DNA of 64,000 nt, from contig CAZNRN010000009.1 in NCBI GenBank assembly GCA_964575605.1, positions 60,153 through 124,152 of the forward strand. The letters are read 5' to 3'. Positions within the stretch are counted from its first letter, which is position 1; every line of letters begins with the position of its first letter. The notes beneath the pieces are model-generated. The model did no database searches, had not been told where the DNA came from, and saw nothing but the letters and a program-made list of their open reading frames with translations. Positions 49,908 to 58,709 of this stretch are shown piece by piece. Origin of the DNA: JAPWJZ01 sp964575605. GTDB taxonomy: Bacteria; Pseudomonadota; Alphaproteobacteria; Micavibrionales; UBA2020. Made by a program: the position numbers and the translations under genes.

Positions 49908-52795
49908 CGCCCTATAACCCTTTTACCAACCTGCGCTACGGCGTGGTTTTCGCACTCAGTTATATCGCGCTGCTGGCCGAGCGGATGTGGAACAGTTTCT
50001 GGCCGGCGCTGACCGTGCTGTTTTTCTATGGCGGTATTGCGTCGCTGGGATTGGTGCGCGCCTTTCCACCGACGGTGCATGCGGTATTCCTGTTTGTCTT
50101 CACCACGGCTTTCGCACTATCAGCGCTGCACCTTGGCGACAAGTTCCGCTGGCCGCGCGCGCGCGAAGTGCGCCGCGCCGTCGAAAAGCAAAGCGGGCTG
50201 CGCCACCGCCCGCTGGAAACCGCGCTTGATAAACCCGTGCTGGGAACGAGTTCCGCTGCCTCAGAACTGTGGGAAAACTACCAGAAGCGCGTGCTGAAGC
50301 TGCGCGGGCGCACCCTGCCCTACCGCCCGCAATCGACCGCAGCCGCGCGCGACCCCTGGTCGCTGCGGCATGCGGCGCTGCTGCTGCTGGTCGTCGGCCT
50401 TGTGGTGGCGCAGGGAGACGCATGGACGCGCATTAGAAATGGTTTGTTCGTCGACGTGCGCCAGTGGGTGCATGCACAGCCCGCCGCGCTCGACGCCTGG
50501 ATCACGCCGCCCGAATACACCAACCTGAACCCCGTCTTCCTTGCTGTCACGCAAACGGGCGCGGAAGTCGAAAAAGGCGCGATCAGCGTGCCAGAGGGCA
50601 GCGTCCTGAAGGTGCGCATGTCGGGTTACGTAGACCCGCCGAAGCTGACCTATGGCGACTCTGCCCCCGCCACCTTCACCGAAGCGGCCGTGAAAAGCTT
50701 TACGCTCGAAATGCCGCTGACGGCTTCAGGGCAGCTGAAAATCAAGCAGGGCTGGTTCCGCAAGCTGGGCGAATGGCCCGTGACCGTGACGCCCGACGCG
50801 CCGCCCGAAGTTGCGATACTCGATACGACACCGGGCGAGCGCAGCGAGCTGAAAATCCATTACAAGGCGAAGGACGATTACGGGGTGACTGCCGTTTACG
50901 GCACCATCACGCCCGGTAAACAGCTGCGCGAAACTTTCGGCACGCAGCCTGTCGTTTTTGACCTGCAGCCGCCCGCCGCCGACAAGGAAGACCATCTTGA
51001 AAGCACCGACCTGACCGGCCATCCCTGGGCGGGATCGAAAGTCACGCTAACGCTGACCGCAGAAGACGCCGCGTTGCACAGCGCCGATTCAGCGCCCAAA
51101 GAATTCTACCTGCCCGAGCGCAAGTTCGAGAGCGCGGTTGCGCGCCGCCTGGTGTACGAGCGCAAGCGGCTTATATGGTACAACAACCCGCTGACCCAGC
51201 GCCTTGTCGTGCGCGGCCTTGCCGATATCGCGATCTATCCGCAGCATTACCGCGACGACCGCATCATCTACCTCGGCCTCAATATCGCCATCAAGCGTCT
51301 GATGTACGACGGCGGGCCCGAGGCTGTGAGCTCGGTTATCGGATTGCTGTGGGACCTGGCCGTGCGCGCGGAGGACGGTGGGCTGTCGTTTGCCAAGCGC
51401 GAATTGTCGGAGGCGCTGCAGCGCCTGCAGGAAGCGCTGAAGGACAAGGACCTTTCCAAGGAAGAGCTGCAAAAGCTGCAGGAAGAAGTGGCCCAGAAAA
51501 TGCGCGATTACATGTCGACGCTGGCCAGCGAAATGCAGCAGCGCATGAAAGACGGCGATAAAATGAAGCCGATCTCGCCCGAGCTTGCCAAAAAGCTGAT
51601 GGAGCGCATCGACATGAAGAAGCTCATGGAACAGATGCGCGAGCTGACCCAAGGATCGGAGCGCGAGCGCCTGCAGAAGATGGCCGACCTGCTGAAAAAA
51701 ACCGTCGACAATACCGACATGAACCGCATGCAGCAGATGCAACAGCAGCAGCAAAAAGCCATGGAGGCGCTCGAGAACCTCCAGAAACTGATCGAACGCC
51801 AGCAAAACCTGCTCGACAAAACCAACCACCTGAAACCCGAAAACAAGCCTCAGCAGCAGCAACAAGAACAGCAGCAGGAACAGGATTCCGGCAGCGGCCG
51901 GCAAAACAACGGCCAGCAACAAGGTGGCCAACAGGGACAGCAGTCCGGCCAGCAGCAAGGCGGACAGCAACAAGGCGGCCAGCAGCAGGGTGGGCAACAG
52001 CAAGGGGGTCAACAGGCATCCGGCAGCCAGCAGGGGCAACAACAGGGCGGCCTGCAAGGCCAAAGCACGCAACCCGGCGGCCAGCGTCAGGGCGCGATGC
52101 AGGGCGACGGCCAGCAGCAAATGTCCGGCAACGAGCCCGGAGACCGGCAGCAGGGCCCGAACGGGCAGCGTCAGGCCAATGAAGGCCAGGGCGGCAACGA
52201 AGGAAAGCAGCAGGCGCAGCAAGGCAGCGGCGGCGACAAGGATGGCCATGGCGAAGGCGGCAAGAAGGCTGCGCAGAGCGGGCCCATCCGCAATTCCGGC
52301 GACGCGGCGAAGGAACAGGCCTCCATCCGCAAGCAGCTTGGCGACGTGGTCAGGGATATTTCCAACAGCATGCCAGACGTGCCCGAGAACTTTTCGAACG
52401 CCGACCAGTCGATGAAGGGATCGCACGGTTCGCTCCAGCAGGGCGACACGCGCGGCTCCGCCCCGCAGCAGAAACAGGCGCTCGACGAACTGCAGTCGGC
52501 GCAGGACGCGCTATTGCAGCAGCTGGCGGATTCGATGCGCGATGTGATGCTCACCTTTGGCGCGGGCGGCAGCGGTCAGGGCGGCGAAACCCCGACGGGC
52601 AACTGCGACCATACTGATCCTTTCGGCCGCTGCACCGACGGCCCCACCAGCACGGAAGACATCGGCATCCCCGACGAAAAAGAACGCCGCCGCGTGCAGG
52701 AAATCCAGGAAGAGCTCCGCAACCGCTCGAACGATTACCAGCGTCCGAAGGTCGAGCGCGATTACATCGACCGGTTGCTCGACCAGTTCGAATAA
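49895..52795 (+). CDS. TIGR02302/DUF4175-family membrane protein with Gln/Gly-rich repeats
   Basis: This large protein (966 residues) of a family known mainly from alphaproteobacteria has unknown function. The N-terminus carries two membrane helices (about 17-75) and a third near 160. A periplasmic-looking Ig-like region follows, then a long charged helix (about 495-640, coiled coil). Residues about 645-780 are a low-complexity tract with repeated GGQQQGGQQ units. The C-terminus is conserved and acidic. It overlaps lysA by 13 nt. The DNA of the tract is internally repetitive and may vary in length between strains. Confidence 0.85.
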   Translation: MADLTPYNPFTNLRYGVVFALSYIALLAERMWNSFWPALTVLFFYGGIASLGLVRAFPPTVHAVFLFVFTTAFALSALHLGDKFRWPRAREVRRAVEKQSGLRHRPLETALDKPVLGTSSAASELWENYQKRVLKLRGRTLPYRPQSTAAARDPWSLRHAALLLLVVGLVVAQGDAWTRIRNGLFVDVRQWVHAQPAALDAWITPPEYTNLNPVFLAVTQTGAEVEKGAISVPEGSVLKVRMSGYVDPPKLTYGDSAPATFTEAAVKSFTLEMPLTASGQLKIKQGWFRKLGEWPVTVTPDAPPEVAILDTTPGERSELKIHYKAKDDYGVTAVYGTITPGKQLRETFGTQPVVFDLQPPAADKEDHLESTDLTGHPWAGSKVTLTLTAEDAALHSADSAPKEFYLPERKFESAVARRLVYERKRLIWYNNPLTQRLVVRGLADIAIYPQHYRDDRIIYLGLNIAIKRLMYDGGPEAVSSVIGLLWDLAVRAEDGGLSFAKRELSEALQRLQEALKDKDLSKEELQKLQEEVAQKMRDYMSTLASEMQQRMKDGDKMKPISPELAKKLMERIDMKKLMEQMRELTQGSERERLQKMADLLKKTVDNTDMNRMQQMQQQQQKAMEALENLQKLIERQQNLLDKTNHLKPENKPQQQQQEQQQEQDSGSGRQNNGQQQGGQQGQQSGQQQGGQQQGGQQQGGQQQGGQQASGSQQGQQQGGLQGQSTQPGGQRQGAMQGDGQQQMSGNEPGDRQQGPNGQRQANEGQGGNEGKQQAQQGSGGDKDGHGEGGKKAAQSGPIRNSGDAAKEQASIRKQLGDVVRDISNSMPDVPENFSNADQSMKGSHGSLQQGDTRGSAPQQKQALDELQSAQDALLQQLADSMRDVMLTFGAGGSGQGGETPTGNCDHTDPFGRCTDGPTSTEDIGIPDEKERRRVQEIQEELRNRSNDYQRPKVERDYIDRLLDQFE

Positions 52796-52796
52796 A

Positions 52797-53585
52797 TCAG
52801 TTCTGGTTAACGGGTGCGGGCTGGCGTTTCAGGATATACTTCACCAGCCAAAAGACACCGATGGCGGCGGCGATATGCTTCAGCGTATGCCCGCTGACAA
52901 CGCCGTGCAGGTTCTCGAAAATCTGATCGTCAAAATGCTCGAGGATTTTCGCTATCACATACCATCCGAGCGTATGGAAGAGGCAGCGCGTTTCGGTGTA
53001 TTTCGGATGGAACATCCATAGCATGAGTAGGATGGCGATCATCGGGAAGAACTGGACGTAAGCATAAGGGCGCAAATCCCCCTGCCCCATGCTTTCGGTA
53101 TGGTGCCAGTACCAGACACTTGCCGCGCCCGCCACCAGGAACAACGGGAACAGCCTGAGACCCGCCTTGGCATCGACGCGTTCCATGATCATCAGCGCAA
53201 ATAACGACATGAAGGCGATGGTCATCGGCGCCCGGTCCCATACCAGCGTCTCGTTCGACGGCGCCCAGTGGTAATAGCCCGAGCCGAAACAGACGAAGAA
53301 TGCGCCGATGAAGAACACCGTCCACATCAGTTTTTCGCCCTGCATCGTGAAGCTGTCGCGGCGTTTGTTCACTGCCCACAAGCCGGCAATCCCGGCGAAA
53401 GCGAAGAAAATATTGCCTGCAACATCGCCGAAGTTGGGGATGCCCATCCACGCACGTTTGTCGGCGAAATCATGATAAGCAGGGTCCTGCGCGACGGCCG
53501 CAACAAACAAGGTGGCAAAAGCTGCAATGGCGAAGGCGACGCCCTTCAGGACCGCAACCTTTGTGGGATGCGGAAGATGCCTCAT
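52797..53585 (-). CDS. Ceramidase-like (CREST superfamily) membrane hydrolase
   Basis: The 262-residue protein has seven likely membrane helices and the conserved CREST-type residues: SGYYHWAPSNETLVWDRAPM (His and Asp) and SGHTLKHIAAA (two His), which bind zinc in alkaline ceramidases. It probably hydrolyses an amide lipid. It is coded directly after, and overlapping by 4 nt, the CpdR-like gene. The convergent TIGR02302-like stop lies 1 nt away. The substrate is not known. Confidence 0.82.
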   Translation of the reverse strand: MRHLPHPTKVAVLKGVAFAIAAFATLFVAAVAQDPAYHDFADKRAWMGIPNFGDVAGNIFFAFAGIAGLWAVNKRRDSFTMQGEKLMWTVFFIGAFFVCFGSGYYHWAPSNETLVWDRAPMTIAFMSLFALMIMERVDAKAGLRLFPLFLVAGAASVWYWHHTESMGQGDLRPYAYVQFFPMIAILLMLWMFHPKYTETRCLFHTLGWYVIAKILEHFDDQIFENLHGVVSGHTLKHIAAAIGVFWLVKYILKRQPAPVNQN

Positions 53586-53971
53586 GCCGCGAGCGCGGCC
53601 GAAATGCGCTTGGTCACTTCTTCCAGCGTAAAGGGCTTGGAGATGACTTCATGCGCGAGGAAATCGAGATTGTGCGCGCGCTGGCGCTGGTTCGCGTAAC
53701 CGGACATCATCAGGATGCGCGTCGAGGGATAGTCCTTCGACACTTTAAGCGCAAGCGCGATACCGTCGAGGTCGGGCATCACGATATCTGTCAGCAGAAG
53801 GTCGTATTTGCGTTTCGACAGCGCATCGAGCGCCGCATTGCCGTCGGGCACCGCCGTCACGGCATAGCCCGCATAGTTCAGGGCGCGTTCGACGAACTGG
53901 CGCACCGAGGGCTCGTCGTCGGCCACCAGTATCCATTTCGTATCGTCGTTTTTGTCGGCGGATGCCGTCAT
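53582..53971 (-). CDS. cpdR: CpdR-like single-domain response regulator
   Basis: The 129-residue receiver has the acidic pocket (VADDE), phospho-acceptor D62 in LLLTDIVMPDLDG and the conserved Lys in VISKPF. The segment MMSGYANQRQRAHNLDFLAHEVI is the hallmark of CpdR, which controls ClpXP-dependent proteolysis in the alphaproteobacterial cell cycle when phosphorylated through ChpT. No output domain is present. It overlaps the ceramidase-like gene (ATGA). Confidence 0.85.
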   Translation of the reverse strand: MTASADKNDDTKWILVADDEPSVRQFVERALNYAGYAVTAVPDGNAALDALSKRKYDLLLTDIVMPDLDGIALALKVSKDYPSTRILMMSGYANQRQRAHNLDFLAHEVISKPFTLEEVTKRISAALAA

Positions 53972-53995
53972 GTCAAATGCCTCTTCCCTTGTAAT

Positions 53996-54781
53996 TTAAG
54001 GGTAAACAACCTTTATTTCAACCGTCTTGCCATCTGCCGGCGCGTCGGTGAATTGCATCTTAACAGGCGCAGCCCCCCCTACGCCCAGCGTCGAGCCCTT
54101 TTCAGGCGCAAATTTCCATTCCTTGAGGACAGTTCCATAGGCGCCCTTTACCGCAATGCGGATAGCGGGGTACGGCAGTTCTTTCGGCGTCAGGTTGGCG
54201 AGCTTCGCTTCTACCGCCAGCGTGCGCGCGCCGTCGTCGGCGACGCGGTTTTCGGCACTGAGGCCGGAAAAACCGAGGCCTTCGCCCGGCACGGCCACAT
54301 GCACGCCCATCTTGTCATACAGCGCGATCAGCGACGGGTATTGCGCCACCAGCGGCTGCTTGGCCAGCATCAGTACGCTTAAAGTGATGAAGCAAAGCAC
54401 AAGGAAAACCGACGCACCAAAGGCCTGTGCCTCCATGCCGAAGGGCTTGTGCAGAAGCGGCGGCAGCTCCTCCTTCTTGGGCGCGACAGGCACAACGGCC
54501 TCGGGGATCACCTGCAGGTCGTCCTGCATGGTGTACTGGCCCTTCACGACGCGTTCGAAGGTAATCTCTTCTTCGGGCTCGTCCCGCATCCAGTCGGGCT
54601 GGGGTTGAGGCGGCTGAGGTTCGGCGAAAACGAAACCCGGTGGCGGGTCCTGCTGCCAGGTATTGCGGCATTGCTGGCAGCGCACGACGCGTCCCTGCGG
54701 GCCGCCCAGCATCTGCGGGTCCAGCCGGTATTCGGTCTGGCACTTGCCGCAAACGATATGCATTTTGCCGTCGTTATCCAT
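53996..54781 (-). CDS. MJ0042-type zinc-ribbon membrane protein
   Basis: The N-terminus has a zinc ribbon (VCGKCQTEYRLDP and VRCQQCRNTW; two CxxC pairs), then an acidic Pro-rich linker. One membrane helix lies at about 118-140, and a C-terminal FxLD-like beta domain follows (EAKLANLTPKELPYPAIRI). The ATG at 54781 gives 261 residues; Met7 is an alternative and the longer frame lacks support. Such proteins often lie beside ftsE, as here, with divergent transcription and a 155-bp gap. The function is unknown. Confidence 0.8.
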   Translation of the reverse strand: MDNDGKMHIVCGKCQTEYRLDPQMLGGPQGRVVRCQQCRNTWQQDPPPGFVFAEPQPPQPQPDWMRDEPEEEITFERVVKGQYTMQDDLQVIPEAVVPVAPKKEELPPLLHKPFGMEAQAFGASVFLVLCFITLSVLMLAKQPLVAQYPSLIALYDKMGVHVAVPGEGLGFSGLSAENRVADDGARTLAVEAKLANLTPKELPYPAIRIAVKGAYGTVLKEWKFAPEKGSTLGVGGAAPVKMQFTDAPADGKTVEIKVVYP

Positions 54782-54936
54782 TTTCCAACATATTATCGCA
54801 TAAAAATTAGCTGTGGCATAACACCGGGAATAAGGATAGCATGAGAACGTCAATTTATAGAGAGGTTTGCGACAGACAGCCTTGGTATTATAGAAATACC
54901 TTACGGCAATGCGCAGCCTGCGGAGACAAGACTTAA

Positions 54937-55623
54937 ATGTCCTTGATCAAATTTGCAAACGTCGGCTTGCGCTACAGTACCGGGCCCGAAGTCCTGCATG
55001 ATCTCTCGTTCGAACTGCCGCAAGGCTCTTTCCATTTCCTGACCGGCCCCTCGGGCGCCGGCAAAACCTCGCTCCTGAAACTGCTGTACCTCGGCCAGAA
55101 GCCGACGCGCGGCATCGTTACGCTCTTCGGCCGCGACATTTCCGCCCTGCCGCGCAAGGCGCTGCCGGAAATCCGCCGCCAGATCGGCGTGGTTTTCCAG
55201 GATTTCCGCCTGCTCGACCACCTCTCGGCTTTCGACAACGTCGCGCTGCCGCTGCGCACCGCAGGCCTGTCGGAAAAAGAAATTTCGCGCAACGTATCCG
55301 AACTGCTCGAATGGGTCGGCCTTGGCGACAAGGTTGACGCGCGCCCGCCGACGCTGTCGGGCGGCGAGCAGCAACGTATCGCCGTCGCCCGCGCGGTCAT
55401 TAACCGCCCGCGCCTGCTGGTGGCGGATGAGCCCACCGGAAACGTCGACATCAACGCCGGTGCGAAACTGATGTACCTGTTCGAGGAACTGAACCGCCAC
55501 GGCACTACGGTGCTGATCGCGACGCACGACGACGAACTGGTGCAGCGTTTCCGCCACCCGTCGCTGCGCCTGGATGACGGCACGCTGACGCAAGGCCCCC
55601 GCATGCGCGTGAGGGCCGCCTGA
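54937..55623 (+). CDS. ftsE: Cell-division ABC ATPase FtsE
   Basis: This is the ATPase partner of FtsX that controls cell-wall hydrolases at the septum. The 228-residue protein has Walker A (GPSGAGKTS), the signature LSGGEQQRIA, Walker B (LLVADEPTGNVD) and the H-loop (LIATHDDELV). The length is typical. The stop overlaps the ftsX start (TGATG). It leads the ftsE-ftsX-ydcF-plsC cluster. Confidence 0.95.
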   Translation: MSLIKFANVGLRYSTGPEVLHDLSFELPQGSFHFLTGPSGAGKTSLLKLLYLGQKPTRGIVTLFGRDISALPRKALPEIRRQIGVVFQDFRLLDHLSAFDNVALPLRTAGLSEKEISRNVSELLEWVGLGDKVDARPPTLSGGEQQRIAVARAVINRPRLLVADEPTGNVDINAGAKLMYLFEELNRHGTTVLIATHDDELVQRFRHPSLRLDDGTLTQGPRMRVRAA

Positions 55624-56543
55624 TGCAGCACCTGCAGCGCAAATACAAATACGACATCGCGCTCGACGAAGGCGTCGGCGCCCATATCGTCACCTGGGTG
55701 ACGGGGCTGATGGTTTTCTTCGTTACGCTGGCACTGGCCGTCAACCTTGGCCTCAACGCCATGACGCAGAACTGGGTGACCGGCCTTTCCGGCGCGCTCA
55801 CCATCGAAATCAAGGCGCCCGCGCCGGATGGAGCGACCGGCCTGCCGCCCGAAAAAGACCAGCAGGCCTTTGAAGAAGGTGTGCAGAAAGTTTTGTGGCT
55901 GACCAAACAGCACCCCGCTGTCAAAGAGGGCCATGCGCTGTCGAAATCGGAAATCCAGACACTCATCCGTCCCTGGCTGGGCGAAGACGTGCCAGACGGC
56001 CTGCCCCTGCCCGCCATCATTGACATCAAGCTGAACCCCGGCGCAGACGCCGCGAAGCTGCAGGCCGATATCCTGGCGCTGGTGCCCGCGGCCTCCGTCG
56101 ATACGCATGACGGCACACTGGACGACGTAAAGACGCTGGCCGCAACTGTGCGGTTGTTCGTGCTGCTGCTGACCGGCGCGATTGTTCTCATCGCCTCTGC
56201 GGCCGTCGCATCGATCGTGCGCGCGAAACTGGCGCTGCATGCGAAAGAAGTCGAAACGCTGCACCTGATTGGCGCGTCCGATGAATACATCGCCCGCCAG
56301 TTCCGCCAGCATGCGCTGAAGGGTTCGCTGCGGGGCTCGGTATTGGGGCTGCTGGCCATGGTGCTGTTGCTGGTGGCGGCCGGCTATTTTACGCGCACGC
56401 TCGATTTGTCATTGCTGCCGCGCTTCAACCTGAACACGGCTCAATGGGTATTGTTCGTTACGGGCCCGCTGTTCGCTGGTTCCATCATCGCGCATCTCAC
56501 CGCGCAGCGCACGGTGATGAAAGAACTCGCGAAGCTTCCCTGA
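55623..56543 (+). CDS. ftsX: Cell-division membrane protein FtsX
   Basis: The 306-residue protein has an N-terminal membrane helix (about 23-45), a periplasmic loop (about 50-165) that would contact hydrolase activators, and three further helices. The FtsX/MacB-like core segment KEVETLHLIGASDEYIARQF is conserved. It transmits ATP hydrolysis by FtsE across the membrane. It overlaps ftsE by 1 nt, and ydcF follows after 18 nt. Confidence 0.93.
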   Translation: MQHLQRKYKYDIALDEGVGAHIVTWVTGLMVFFVTLALAVNLGLNAMTQNWVTGLSGALTIEIKAPAPDGATGLPPEKDQQAFEEGVQKVLWLTKQHPAVKEGHALSKSEIQTLIRPWLGEDVPDGLPLPAIIDIKLNPGADAAKLQADILALVPAASVDTHDGTLDDVKTLAATVRLFVLLLTGAIVLIASAAVASIVRAKLALHAKEVETLHLIGASDEYIARQFRQHALKGSLRGSVLGLLAMVLLLVAAGYFTRTLDLSLLPRFNLNTAQWVLFVTGPLFAGSIIAHLTAQRTVMKELAKLP

Positions 56544-56561
56544 CCTTGGCCTGATATCAAC

Positions 56562-57170
56562 ATGCTCCGCCAGATCAACAAGCCCACGAAACTTTCGCTC
56601 GCCCTGCTGCTGCTGGCGGCAATCTGGCTGGCCGGGCTGCAGTGGTTTACACGCACCATCATCACAGACCTTCCACCGGCCGCCGAAATGCCCGCAGACG
56701 CCATCGTCGTGCTGACGGGCGGCAGCAAGCGGCTCGACGAAGGCTTTGCGCTACTGGAAAAGAAGCGCGGCAAGAAGCTGTTTATTTCGGGGGTCTACCA
56801 CGGCGTCGAGGTGAAGCAACTGCTCGACAAGCTGAAGAAATCCAGCAACCTTAATTGCTGCGTCGAACTAGGGTTCGAGGCCGATGACACGCAGGGTAAC
56901 GCGCGCGAAACCGTAAAATGGCTGAAGGAGCAGAAATACACCTCCTTCTACCTCGTCACCGCCAATTACCACATGGCGCGCGCGAAGCTGAATTTCGAAG
57001 CCTATGGGCCCGACCTGACCCTCATCCCCTATCCCGTCACGCCCGAGGGGCTGGACATGCAGGGCTGGTGGCGCGACCCGCAATACCGCGACCTTATCTT
57101 GCGCGAATATTCCAAATACCTTGTCACGCGCCTCTGGAGCGCCTTTTTTGTCTGGGGGACACTGTCGTGA
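56562..57170 (+). CDS. YdcF/DUF218-family membrane protein
   Basis: The 202-residue protein has an N-terminal membrane helix (about 10-30) and a DUF218 domain with DAIVVLTGGSKRLDEGFALL, KLFISGVYHG, DDTQGNARETVKWL and YLVTANYHMARA. Members such as ElyC and SanA act in envelope or cell-wall precursor metabolism. Its place between ftsX and plsC supports an envelope role. The stop overlaps the plsC start. Confidence 0.88.
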   Translation: MLRQINKPTKLSLALLLLAAIWLAGLQWFTRTIITDLPPAAEMPADAIVVLTGGSKRLDEGFALLEKKRGKKLFISGVYHGVEVKQLLDKLKKSSNLNCCVELGFEADDTQGNARETVKWLKEQKYTSFYLVTANYHMARAKLNFEAYGPDLTLIPYPVTPEGLDMQGWWRDPQYRDLILREYSKYLVTRLWSAFFVWGTLS

Positions 57171-57955
57171 AATCGACGACGACAAATATTTCCGTGAAGC
57201 CGACGGCGGAAGATATCATTCGCTCGATCCTCTTCAACATCATGTATGTGCTGGGCTCGACATTCTGGAGCCTCGCGCTCAGCTGGGCGCTGTTCCTGCC
57301 GCCCCGCCGCTGCACGGCCATCATCAGCAAATATTACGGCGGCTACATCACCTTTATCGAGCGTAATATCCTGAACTTGAAACTGGAAGTGCGCGGGCTG
57401 GAAAACCTGCCGAAGGACCGCCAGTGCATCATCGCCGCAAAGCACCAGTCGGCCTATGAAACGCTGAAAATTCCCTTTACCGCCGACTGGGATTTCCCGG
57501 TCGTGGTGCTGAAGAAGGAGCTGACCTACATTCCGCTCTGGGGCCGTTATCCGAAAAGCATGGGCCTTGTCGCCATCAACCGCGGCGAGGGCATGGAATC
57601 GATGCGCGCGATGTCGCAGGGCTGCGCGGAGGCGGTGAAGAACGGCCGCAACGTTTTGATCTTCCCGCAGGGTACGCGCGTGAAGCCCGGTGATGTGAAG
57701 CCCTACAAGCCCGGTATCGCCAAAATCTACCGCGACCTCGAGGTGCCGATCGTGCCGCTGGCGCTGAACACCGGCCTGTTCTGGGGCAAGAACGCTTTTA
57801 TCAAGCGCTCAGGCAAGGTGGTTTTCGAATTCCTGCCACCGATCGAGCCCGGCATGCCGCCGCTCCAGATGATGGAGCAGCTGGAAAAGACGCTTGAAGC
57901 CGCCAGCGACAAGCTGGTTATCGAGGGTGGCGGCCCGGCGCTTAAAAAAGCTTAG
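57167..57955 (+). CDS. plsC: 1-acyl-sn-glycerol-3-phosphate acyltransferase
   Basis: It acylates lysophosphatidic acid in phospholipid synthesis. The GTG at 57167 overlaps the ydcF stop and gives 262 residues; a longer frame reads through ydcF and is rejected. There is one N-terminal membrane helix (about 25-45). Motif I is HQSAYE, an HX4E variant of the usual HX4D. Motif III is FPQGTR, and the later PIVPLALNTGLFWGK is conserved. The last 4 nt overlap the convergent gene. Confidence 0.92.
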   Translation: MKSTTTNISVKPTAEDIIRSILFNIMYVLGSTFWSLALSWALFLPPRRCTAIISKYYGGYITFIERNILNLKLEVRGLENLPKDRQCIIAAKHQSAYETLKIPFTADWDFPVVVLKKELTYIPLWGRYPKSMGLVAINRGEGMESMRAMSQGCAEAVKNGRNVLIFPQGTRVKPGDVKPYKPGIAKIYRDLEVPIVPLALNTGLFWGKNAFIKRSGKVVFEFLPPIEPGMPPLQMMEQLEKTLEAASDKLVIEGGGPALKKA

Positions 57956-58704
57956 TAGGAACCCCAGATTTTCTGCGAACCCGTGATGGTACGCAGCTTG
58001 AGCCTGTAGACCCAGGTTTGCGCGTGCGTTGAATCCATGATGCAACCGATTTTCATGATAGGCATATCGGCGGGGTCTTCGACGATGACGTTATTGTTCT
58101 TCGCAACCTTGAATTCCCCGGCATAGGCATATTGTTCGTTGCCCGCCGCCATGCCGCAGTTCGCGGCGTCGACATTCGGGATGATGGCATAAAGGATATC
58201 GGTAACGCCGCCCTTGGCGTCCTTGACGCGGCGCAGGTTGTAGACAAGCTTGGTGCCTTTTTCTTTCGCGATCTTGTCGATCAGGTCCTGGCCGATCCAC
58301 TTGCCGTTGGCGGGCTTGAAGGCGATTTTGCCGTCGGGGTTGAACACCGCATAGGCCGGATCGGGCGCATCGCTGCCGCCGAAATAAAGCTTTTCGAAAT
58401 CTGCCAGCGTAATCTTGCGCTTGTTAAGCGCGGCCGTGACGCCGTTCTGCAGGCCCTTCATCTGCTGCTGCAGATAGAATACGGGGCTGGCGGAAAGGTT
58501 TTGCGCAGCGACAGGCGGCGGGGTGTAGGTCTGGCCCGACGCGGTCGTGTTGGGCGTCGATTGGGCGGCAAGGGTATCAGCAGGTTGTGTAACAGTGCCG
58601 GCGACGCCGGGGGTTGCGTGGTGTTTTTTGTAATAAATCGCCCCGAAGGCGGCGAAGCCCAGCAGCATCAGCACAATGACGATCACAAGCGGCTTGTTGT
58701 TCAT
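57952..58704 (-). CDS. Unknown membrane-anchored protein
   Basis: The 250-residue protein has an N-terminal membrane helix (PLVIVIVLMLLGFAAFGAIYY) and a disordered Thr/Pro/Ala linker to about residue 75. A periplasmic globular part has two Cys (NCGMAAG and IGCIMD) that may pair. It resembles pilin-like or secreted-anchor architecture, but no family is recognised. It begins 5 nt after the hisC stop and is probably co-transcribed with it. Confidence 0.6.
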   Translation of the reverse strand: MNNKPLVIVIVLMLLGFAAFGAIYYKKHHATPGVAGTVTQPADTLAAQSTPNTTASGQTYTPPPVAAQNLSASPVFYLQQQMKGLQNGVTAALNKRKITLADFEKLYFGGSDAPDPAYAVFNPDGKIAFKPANGKWIGQDLIDKIAKEKGTKLVYNLRRVKDAKGGVTDILYAIIPNVDAANCGMAAGNEQYAYAGEFKVAKNNNVIVEDPADMPIMKIGCIMDSTHAQTWVYRLKLRTITGSQKIWGSY

Positions 58705-58709
58705 CGGAT

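Noticed and set aside
51840..52230. Possible CRISPR-like repeat array
   Set aside because: The repeats are short, contiguous and in frame inside a coding gene; there are no spacers and no cas genes in the window.
51089..52426. 445-codon Leu-rich minus-strand frame opposite the TIGR02302-like gene
   Set aside because: Its Leu/Ala runs arise from reading the CAG-rich Gln tract backwards.
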